Assembly: GCA_019426215.1 (NCBI GenBank)
Contig: CM033405.1
Location: 33,572,199 to 33,636,198 of the forward strand
DNA length: 64,000 nucleotides
Origin: Buddleja alternifolia
Lineage: Eukaryota; Streptophyta; Magnoliopsida; Lamiales; Scrophulariaceae
Reading direction: 5' to 3'
Shown: positions 22,560 through 31,400 of the stretch, in pieces
Layout: each line of letters opens with the position of its first letter
Position numbering within the stretch: the first letter of the stretch is position 1
Notes under the pieces: generated by a model
Seen by the model: only the letters and a program-made list of their open reading frames with translations
Database searches by the model: none
Told to the model about the DNA's origin: nothing
Position numbers and translations under genes: made by a program

Positions 22560-22766
22560 GTGGCGCCTTGGTCCAAGGGGGTCACGCCTTGGGCCAAGGC
22601 GTGACTGTCAGCTTTGATGGTCACACCTTGAGCCAAGGCGTGACTATCACTTTTTGCAGTGATCACGCCTTGGCCCAAGGCGTTTTGTGATATTTCTTAT
22701 ATCCCAATCAAATTTGTGGTATTTTTCGAATTTTTTTTTAAAATATAATATTTCTTTAAATTTTTC
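22560..22766. repeat. right terminal inverted repeat of the MULE with palindrome array
   Basis: On the minus strand this starts GAAAAATTTAAAGAAATATT and matches the left end for about 85 bases with few changes, then carries four copies of the CCTTGGNCCAAGG palindrome, one degenerate (CACACCTTGAGCCAAGG). It is shorter than the left array, so copy number has changed since the ends were identical. A TATA-like CTTATATCT on the minus strand near 22546 could drive the transposase. Confidence 0.9.
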
Positions 22767-22775
22767 GTATTATTG

Positions 22776-23559
22776 AGCCATTATCCACAAATCTTGTGAC
22801 ACGTTTAACTGCCGACTATGACTATTTTAATGTTATCGAAGTTTATTGTGATTGATAAATGATCCATCCTTCCTCGACGCCCCATACGTCTAGCACATCG
22901 GTCAAAGAGCTTGATGCAAAATTAGGTTTAACATATTCTCTTACTTATGTTGAGCCAACCAAAAGTGCACAACAAATGTTAAAAGTACCCTAGAATGTCA
23001 TTCATGAAAATTTTTAGCATTTCGGTGCATGTAGAATCGAGTCAATCTGAACTTTTTGAACTTTTGTTCTTCCTCAAACCAAAGAAGCTCCATTATTTTT
23101 GCCCCATGAGCTCATGAACAACTCACTAACTAATTAATCTCATAAATTATTTTGTATATTTTATTTATGCGTACTTATATACTTTATAATAATAACACAT
23201 TAAGGAATGGAAGTTAAATCTTAAGAGGACTCGAGGTCGAGCTTTTTCCTGCCCTTTTGAGCTTGAGATCAAAACTCCTTCAAATTTCTTTGAGCACGAC
23301 TCTAGCTCGACTCTTTTACACCCTATAGTAGCAATTAGGGTTGTTGAGTAAACATTCACTCTTAGTAAACCCTATACATACTTGATTACATATTATTACA
23401 ATCGGTGTTGCTTATTTATTAGTTAGGTTTGCTTTCATTAACCAGGATGGATTATATGATCGCGGATTCTATGAACGAATTTATTAATAAATTTTCACCA
23501 TTCTTTTTTTTCGAAAAAGAAACAAATAATTCCTATTTCCTTGCTAATTGATCATATTA
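22776..23559. other. intergenic, nothing recognised
   Basis: AT-rich sequence right of the MULE. A segment at 23210-23320 is rich in CTCGAGGTCGAGC-like and GAGCTTGAG-like words that also occur at 27830-28140, probably an old dispersed repeat. No gene is seen. Confidence 0.5.
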
Positions 23560-24062
23560 GGTGAACTTAATTCAACTTAAAAGGTCCAATTTTTGTCAAA
23601 AAGTGGGAAAATTACTAAAAAAAACACTTAAAATAAACTTTTATTACCAAAAAACTCGTGGCAATATTTGTCAATCCAAAAATGGAAAAAAAATTTGGAG
23701 ACCCAATTTTGAACACCAAAAGATCTAGATTATGCCACATAAGCAGCGTCATACACTCTGCGATGATTTATCATAATCTGGACCCTTTGGTGATTCCAAC
23801 ACCAAGTGTATAAAAGAATTTTTCATCAAAAATAATCTTGACGTAACCCGGTTTTGATGTGGGCCCACAGCCCATTGGGCTCTTTTTTGGGTTGATTTGA
23901 ATCTCAAATAGGCCTGCTCCATTTCCATTTCATACATACTCGGTCCTCAAGAAGGTGTTTGAATCTTGAAAATTTCAACAATCTATACATACAGAACTGA
24001 ACTCAACAATCTTTCTTCAACTCTCAATCAATACCATTTGAAAACTTCTCACTTCTGGTAGA
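23560..24062 (+). repeat. upstream duplicate of the PPR gene leader
   Basis: Blocks in this stretch recur in the same order at 24245-25143, immediately before the PPR start codon: GTGAACTTAATT...AAGGTCCAA, then AACCCGGTTT...ATGTGG, then CATTTCATACAT, CTCAAGAAGGTGTTTGA, and CTTCAACTCTCAA...GAAAACTTCTCAC. The downstream copy has been opened by a SINE and a MITE. This copy is followed by no PPR coding sequence, so only the leader/promoter segment was duplicated or retained. Confidence 0.65.
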
Positions 24063-24307
24063 TTCTGTCTACTAACAGAATTGACCGTTAAATTTTGGAA
24101 GTAAAATTCGGTTGTGACCAAATGTAAAAAATTTTAAAAGTTATGAGACAAGTTTCGTAACGAATGAGACCAAAATTTAAAAAAATCAAGCATATGGGGA
24201 AAATATGCAATTACCCTTCCTGGCGAATTGGTTTGGTAATATCAAGTGAACTTAATTAAACTTAAAAAGAAAGGTCCAACTTTTAGAGGGTCCAAAACTA
24301 TGATGCA

Positions 24308-24625
24308 CGAAGCAAAGGAGTGTGGCCTAGTGGTTATAAGGCTTTCAGCCTTGAGAACCCACCCGGGTTTGAAACCCAGGAGAAGAAGATGGGGAGAAGG
24401 GGAGGGAGGGGTTTACTCCTACATTCTCTCCTGAGGATCCGGCGCTTATTGAGTCCGTCGCCTATGGATAACCTAGGGCGGATTACCTACATTCGTGGTT
24501 TGCGGGCTATTGCGTATGAACATATTTACTCTGTTGGGTGACTATTGCGTATGAACATGTTTACTCTGCTGGGTAACTGGCGGAGATTTACCCTGAGATT
24601 TCTAAAAAAATAAAATAAAAAATTG
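24308..24625 (+). mobile_element. tRNA-derived SINE
   Basis: The 5' part carries an RNA polymerase III promoter: box A TGGCCTAGTGG at 24323-24333 (fits TRGYNNARNGG) and box B GGTTTGAAACC at 24366-24376 (one change from GGTTCGANNCC), spaced as in tRNA genes. The body is not tRNA-like, and the 3' end is A-rich (AAAAAAATAAAATAAAAAA). TGATGCA occurs on both sides (24301-24307 and 24626-24632), a short target duplication. It lies about 600 bases before the PPR start codon. Confidence 0.85.
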
Positions 24626-24821
24626 TGATGCATGGATACCGAAAATTATCCCGTGCAATGTCGGATATGCGCCGTGTCCGAAAAAACATGGGTAGTCGTA
24701 TTCGAACCGTGTTTCTGTCCTACTTTTTTAAAGAATTGACTTATCCTATGTCCGTGCATCATAGGTCCAAAATCATCGGGTATAACCCGGTTTCAATGTG
24801 GTCTAAACCACCCAATTGACC

Positions 24822-24990
24822 GAAAAATACTTGTATAGACCGGGTATTGGGCCCCACCCATGCACCATGTGGCTAGAAAAAAGACACATCACCTATCACT
24901 TAGTTTTTTAATAAAAAATATGTGATGTGTTTTTTTCCAACTACATGATACATGGGTGGGACCCAAGAATCGATCCATATAAGTATTTTC
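24822..24990. repeat. 169-bp MITE upstream of the PPR gene, 9-10-bp target duplication
   Basis: Arms starting GAAAAATACTTGTATAGACC (left) and, on the minus strand, GAAAATACTTATATGGATCG (right) pair for about 70 bases, including CCCACCCATG and GACACATCAC. The flanks carry a perfect CCAATTGACC (24812-24821 and 24991-25000). The duplication length suggests a Mutator-type MITE. The equivalent position in the upstream leader copy (23560-24062) lacks it. Confidence 0.88.
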
Positions 24991-25229
24991 CCAATTGACC
25001 CATGGCCCATGGGCTTATTTGTGGGCAGCATTTTCATTTCATACATTGATACTCCTCTCAAGAAGGTGTTTGATTTGGCACAAAGCTCAACAACCTTCTT
25101 CAACTCTCAACAATCTCTACAACTTGAAAACTTCTCACGAAAAGTTTGAAGTAGAATTCGAAGAAATCAAGAGAGCTGGCAGAAGAAGAAGAAGAAAGAT
25201 TAGCATCACTAATCACAAAATGCCCCAAC

Positions 25230-27532
25230 ATGAGAGTTCTAACTCAAATCCACGCCCACATTATCGCTCGCCCCCCACACTTCTCTTCCTTCATCCTCTC
25301 CAGACTCCTTTGCTTCGCGGCCTACCGCAACATTCGCTACGCAAAAGCGGTTCTCAATCAAATCCCGAACCCCTCCATATTCTCCTACAATACTGTAATG
25401 AGAGGATATCTAATGTTGAACCCATCTCCGGAACCCATTTTGATGTTCAAGAAATTGATCAGTAAAAAGTTCCCAAAATCAAACACTTTCACCCTGGCTT
25501 TCGTGTTGAAGTCGTGTTCGATTTTGGCTGCGTTTGAGGAAGGGAAACAGGTGCATAAACATGTGGTGACGTCCGGGTTTGGTGGGAATATGTTTGTTCA
25601 GACTTCGTTGATGAACTTGTACGCAAAATGTGAGGAAGTTGAGTTGGGGCGGAAGGTGTTTGATGAAATGCCTGAGAGAAATGTGGTGGCGTGGAGCGCG
25701 ATGATTGGGGGGTATGCGAAAGTGGGGATGGTGAATGAGGCTTTGGGGTTGTTTAGGGAGATGCAATGGGGCGGAGTCGAGCCGGATGAGATGACGATGG
25801 TGAGTGTGATTTCGGCTTGTGCTATGGCTGGGGCGTTGGATTTCGGGAAGTGGCTGCATACTTTTATTGATAAGAAAGGGATAAAGAATGATCTTGAGGT
25901 GAGTACTGCGCTCGTTAATATGTACGCTAAGTGTGGATCGATTGAGAAGGCGAACGAAGTTTTTGAAGCAATGCCAGTTAAGGATGCCAAGGCTTGGAGC
26001 TCCATGATTGTGGGATTTGCTATACATGGGCTTGCGGAGGAGGCGTTGGAGACTTTTGCGAATATGGAAGAAGCTAAGGTAACGAAGTGGAGCTAAGTTT
26101 GGACCCTTACTGATTACTAATGATTAACATAATTATTTATAGGTATAATTACATGCAGAACCATCACTAATTGTGTGACGAGCCTAATTAGATTTTGCGA
26201 ATTACCAAGGCACCCCTTGTCAGATCCTAAAAGCAGGGGTGAAAATGTAATGTGCTTTTACTGACATAGGGTGAAATCGTAGTGTGTTTTCTGACAAAGG
26301 AAGTTATGGTATTTTCTCAAATCTATGGTGTTTTGCGAAATTGGGCAATCATCACGAGCCCTTCTAAGGTTTTGCAAATCATGAAGACACCTTTTGTTAG
26401 ATCCCGATAACTCAAAAAACAGGGGGTGAATCTGTAATCTAATTTTACATGCTGGAGGTTAAAATTGTAATATGTTTTTACTAACAGAGGAAACTACGGT
26501 AATTTCTCAAACTTGGGGTTGTTTCTCATAACTAGGGCCTGACGCATGGGGTGTCTGTGTAATTTACCCTTATTTATATTCATCACAAGTCATGCTTGGC
26601 TTCAAAAATGAATATCCTCAAGTTATTCGTAAATGATCATGTTTCAATCTATTTTCCCGCCTCATGGATAGCTTTAGTGAACACCCTTTTGTGTTTCATT
26701 TCAGGTTGAGCCTAACCATGTTACGCTTATTGGCGTGTTATCGGCATGTGCCCATGGTGGCCTATTAGCTGAGGGAAGGAAGTATTGGTCGAGTATGCTT
26801 GAATCTGGGATTGAACCATCCATGGAGCACTATGGCTGCATGGTCGATCTATATTGTCGTGCAAAAAAACTCGAAGAAGCATATGAATTCGTTAAAAATA
26901 TGCCTATCGCGCCAAACCCCGTGATATGGCGTAGTTTGCTAGTACTTTGCAAAAAGATGAAAATGTTCAACAAAGGTGAAGTCATAGCAGAGCAGCTTCT
27001 TCAATTGGAGCCACTCAATGCAGAGAATTATATACTCCTTTCAAGCTTTTACGCATCGGGATCAGATTGGGTGAAAATGAGCCGTATCAGGATGATGATG
27101 AAAGATAGAGGAATCAAGGCCGTTCCTGGATGTAGCTCCATTGAGATCAATGGTCGTGTGCATGAGTTTGTAATGGGTGATTGGTCTCGTCCCGAAGCAA
27201 AGGATATTAGAGTAATTTTAGAGGAGGTTTCGGAGAGAGTTAATGGTATCGGGCACGAGCCTTGGATTGCTTCGGTGTTGCAGAATGTCGGTGATGGAGA
27301 GAAAGAGAGTGCTCTTTGGGAGCATAGTGAGAGGCTTGCGATAGCTTACGGGTTGTTGAAGACTAAATCGTCCGTGATTATTAGAGTAGTGAAAAACCTT
27401 AGAGTTTGTGTTGATTGTCATGAAGTTACAAAAAGTATAAGTAAATTGTATAACAGAGAGATCGTTGTTAGGGATCGAATTCGGTTTCATAGGTTTGTTG
27501 ATGGAGTTTGCTCTTGCAGAGATTTTTGGTGA
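25230..27532 (+). CDS. pentatricopeptide repeat protein, PLS class, E/E+/DYW
   Basis: DYW-class PPR proteins bind organelle transcripts and carry the cytidine deaminase that edits C to U. Two exons, 25230-26078 and 26705-27532 (donor AAG|GTAACG, acceptor TTTCAG), give 558 residues with no defect. PLS repeats run through about residues 35-370 (for example NVVAWSAMIGGYAKVGMVNEAL, LVNMYAKCGSIEKANEVF, VLSACAHGG). The E region includes PGCSSIE near 424, and the DYW deaminase has HSE (490-492) and CVDCH (518-522), ending CSCRDFW. The Zn-binding residues are present, so catalysis is plausible. The N-terminus (MRVLTQIHAHIIARPP) is short for a targeting peptide; upstream frame 2 has another ATG, but this one starts the repeat frame. 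The single intron holds a MITE. A duplicated leader lies upstream. Confidence 0.95.
26142..26569. repeat. MULE-type MITE in the PPR intron (family GGGTAAATTACA), copy A
   Basis: The 428-bp element starts GGTATAATTACATG and ends CTGTGTAATTTACCC and is flanked by a perfect 9-bp duplication TTATTTATA (26133-26141 and 26570-26578). It contains two similar halves with words such as TTTTGCRAATTA, GACACC and TTTTTACTAACAGAGG. Related copies are at 29600-29810, 31520-31797, 45138-45250 and 46122-46307. Confidence 0.85.
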
Positions 27533-28437
27533 ATTATTCTTATGGATAATATGGAAGGATTGTGGTTGGAAAGTGTAGGGATTCTGGATTGACATAATTT
27601 CATGCAATTGGTTGTCAAAGATCAGGGCTTACCCATGACTACATGGTGAAGGGGCGATTCCTATTCGCTTCCGGAACCCTTACTGATAGAATCACGATCA
27701 TTTATGTATTATGAATCCCGTATAGATATGATCATGTAGAGATATGGGTGGGTACCAAATTGAACTGGCTAGATATTGGTGGGTACGAAGTTGAACCAGT
27801 TTGATTAGGGCTTAGTTCATGCTCAATTAGAACTTTTAGCAAGGCGAACTGAACTTTTTTCAAGCTCGATTGGAGCTTTTAACAATTCGTACTCGAGCCT
27901 AGTTATACATGTTAAGCATCTAAATTAGGAAGAAAATTATATAAATATATGTTATAGTATATATTTAATGACATATAAATCCATATTTACTATTTACTAT
28001 TTAATAATACAAAACATTTTTTTCCTTTCCAGCTTGGCTCAGCCCAAGGTCGAGTTTAGGCTCAAGCTCGAGGTCGAGCAAGCTCTTTTGTTATGACTCG
28101 TCGAATTCAGGCTCAAAGCTTTTTTCGCTCAAGCCACGCTTGGTCCCCCTACGTTGCGGTCGCCCCAAAAATATGTGGAGCTCCTCTAATAACAAAAATC
28201 AATCATGCAATGTTTAATCTCATTTTCTTTTCGTTTTCCTCACAAGGCGAAGAAGCAAAGAACTAAAACATGAGATGTTTTTTTTCTGGTAATCTTATTA
28301 TAGAAAACGAAACTCTTACACTACTTATATGATTATATATTTCCCCGGAGAGGCCTGCCAAAATCTTAAAACCCTATTATACAAATACTCCTTGCAGACA
28401 TCTCATAATAGAACTTCATCTAATACTCATTAACTAC
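27533..28437. other. intergenic between convergent PPR and RFS2-like genes
   Basis: Both genes end here, so their 3' UTRs and terminators lie in this stretch. A repeat-like block at 27830-28140 is rich in AGCTCGA and CTCAAGCTCG words, also seen near 23220. No open frame of note. Confidence 0.5.
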
Positions 28438-31400
28438 TCATACTTGGATTTCAATTGACCATCTATACATTTCCTCTCTCGGAACAGGGATCGTCACAGT
28501 TACTAATCCGGTCGCGTCTTCATAGTCGAATCCAATTTCGTTTTTGTCCACAATGCATTTCAGTGGCCGTTGAGAACAGTAGATGCCAAAGCGTCCACAT
28601 CCCCTAACCTTGAGTGTGATTGTTGCTTCTGTCACTTTGTTCCCATTGTCATTTGAATTCTGGTCGGCTTTCGTGACTTCAAATTGCTCCACGGCCCCGG
28701 TCGAGTTGAACATGTCGAGCAAGCCAATTGGTGCAAAGGAAACGTTTTCCGTAACATTCTGAGTTAGAAGAAGAGATTATTAGCATTGTAACCAATTATA
28801 AGATGCAATATGTGCCGTGTCTGTGCAAGAATTTTCTTACAACAATACAATATATAACCGTTTATATACCACTTTTTTTCACTTCACCCAGTCTTGGCAA
28901 GAATTTATTGCAATTAATTGATTTCAACATTCAGTATATCCAGGTACGGAGGGGGGGGGGGGGGGGGGGGGGGTACCACTGCCCCCCCCCCCCCCCCCCC
29001 AATTTTTTTAAAATCTCACTTAGGCCTATAAAATTTGTAAAATTTGCAATTTCGGCCCCCCCCCCCTTCAAAATTTTAAAATTGTCACTTCTACCTATAA
29101 GGCTATAACATTTGTAATTTTGCCTCCCCTCAAAATTTTAAAATTGTCACTTCTACCTATAAAGATATAACATTTGTTAATTTGCCCCCTAAAAAATGAC
29201 AAAAATAACCTCTCTATTACTCAAAAATACTTAGTATGTCATTTGACTTTTTCAATCCATTACCAATTCTCGAATTTTCACTTTCTCTCTCCATCACACA
29301 TTTTTACAACTCAAACAAAGGGGATAACAGAAATCTTAGGTTTATGAATAGGGTAATTTTAGTTCCTTATTATATTTTCCCCCATAAATATAATGTATCG
29401 TACCGCGGGGGACAGGCCCCCCGCACCCCCCCTAAATCCTTCATCTATCTAGCAAAAAAAAAAATGTATAACTATATCACAATATATAATCTCGCCCCCC
29501 TCGGCAAAATTCCTGGTTCCGCCCCTGAGTATATCACAATACTTGGCTGTGAAAAAATGGAGGTATATAACATGTTAAATCTTTTTAAGGTAAATGGAAG
29601 AGTAAATTACATGGACACCCTATACATGAGACCCTAAATACAAAAAAACTTCCCAAAGCTTGAGAAATTACCATAACTTCCCCTATTACCCTTTTATTGA
29701 AGGCAGATTAATTTTTCGAGTTGATAGAACTTGGCAGGAGGCATTTTGGTGATTTGTAGAAAATCATGCGGCTCGTGGTAATTGCCAGAAGGGTGTGCAT
29801 GTAATTATCCGGAAAAAGAGTGAAAACATTCATATGTATAGAAACTCACCTTCACAGGGCAAAAGTGGAAGAGCTCGTATTCAAGAACCTTAAGCGTCAC
29901 GGGCAGCAAAGCACCTTTGGGCAAACGAATGACCTCCCCCGATCTATGAGCATATACAACCGTATTCCCACTCCAATCTGGTCCAGCAATTTGAGCTATA
30001 GCATCGACATCACTCGCTTGAACAGAACTAGTGAGAGTGCCAGGGGATGCATCATGAATCCGTGTCTTCTTAGTCACTTTGCACCAGCCCGCACCTTGGC
30101 AGTTGAAGACACCAACCACACCCGAGCACTTGTTGATGTTCCAAGTTTTAAGCAAGCTGCAAAAGAATATGTTGGAAGTGATTTTTAGTTATTTGAGGAT
30201 TATTTAAGAGTTATTAGATTATGTTGATGTGCTGACCTTGTCCCGTCTCTGGTTGGATCGACAAAGAGACAGTCCACTGTGGGTCGCCCGGGCAACAATG
30301 CACGAAGAACTGATCCGTCGGGTAGAACCAGCTTTTTCAAAAGCTCAAAGTTGTGGTTACCAGGCTTGTCACTGAAACACAAAGAATGAAAATAATTGTG
30401 AAATCGGATTCCAACCAGAGGCAATAAAGAAATCATCTTGAAATCCAGGGGAAATTGCAATCGTTTAGTCCTTTAATTAAGAATGGTTTATATTTATCTT
30501 AACTTATATAGGACTAAGTTGCAAATTAAGGTCATGAGCACTGCACATACAAAATTTCCGACCAACTAATTTTCGATGAGATTTGTCCTCAATGTGCAAA
30601 AACTGGATCATTAATGTCCTAAATTTGCTAGTATCACAATTTACATAACCAAATTTGCGGACCCCCTATAATTTCAGGACGAATATTCCAATTTTTGCCT
30701 AGAGTCTAATATGAGATTACCTGACATAGATTGCACATCCTCCAACAGCCCGAGCTGCAGCATGATACTCAGCAGCAGGGTGCAAGCTCTGTAATACAAA
30801 TCCAAACACCAGCATTTCATTGTGTGATATAATTCACATACAAAAATTCATAAACATTTTTTCTAATAATACGAAAAATTATCGAAAAGTTACCAAATTA
30901 TTTTTCTATGAATACTCACGTGGAACATGTCCCAATCAGGCTGCATAAACTCCCCCAAGAACACCGTGTTGTAAGCTACAGATGAAATATGTATAGTATG
31001 CGAAGCAGGATCACGAGGATAAAAATCATCAGAAGCTCTAACAACCGCAGTCTGCTTGGCACTATAAATCCCATCAGTATTATGACACATGCAAGCAATG
31101 CATCCATTATCTGGAAAGTTCCGTGCAATGGAGGCTTCAAGAGCTTGGTGATAGCTACGAGTGAGAGAAACTCGACCACCATGGCCAGCACCGAGGGTCT
31201 CAATAATGTTCTGAACATCAACTTTGACTCCATCTACTCCACAGGAACCTAAATAGGAGTGAAGCTCGTTGTAGAAATTGAAGACCTTCTTAGGATGAAC
31301 TAGGCCTAATCCATGAACTGCTAGACTATCCATAACGATGTCCGGTTGGTTGCCGATTACACCTGGTGACTGCACAGGGTATGCCAGAGCGGTTTCGTAA

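Larger units (their letters stand above)
15561..22766. mobile_element. complete Mutator-like element (MULE) carrying a MuDR transposase and a plant mobile domain gene
   Basis: The 7,206-bp element is flanked by a perfect 9-bp duplication GTATTATTG (15552-15560 and 22767-22775), the hallmark of Mutator. Its ends are inverted repeats beginning GAAAAATTTAAAGAAATATT and continuing into arrays of GCCTTGGNCCAAGGC palindromes. It holds two convergent genes: a plus-strand PMD gene (16396-18684) and a minus-strand transposase (21824-18987). The transposase is broken, so this copy is probably not self-mobile; the exact duplication and aligned ends show that it transposed as one unit including the PMD gene. 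Confidence 0.95.

Noticed and set aside
15561..22766. a CRISPR-like array from the regular CCTTGGNCCAAGG repeats
   Set aside because: Repeats are palindromic, few, with similar linkers in place of unique spacers, and lie in the ends of a plant MULE; no cas genes occur in plant nuclear DNA.
24300..24400. a possible tRNA gene because of box A and box B
   Set aside because: The acceptor and anticodon stems do not form; the body continues for 250 bases to an A-rich tail, so it is a SINE.
25479..26027. long antisense open frames in the PPR gene
   Set aside because: They are complements of the GC-richer PPR coding sequence and have no family features; the sense strand explains the region.
28803..29637. 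Pro/Gly-rich open frames
   Set aside because: They arise from the G and C runs and tandem units of the hAT element in the last RFS2 intron.
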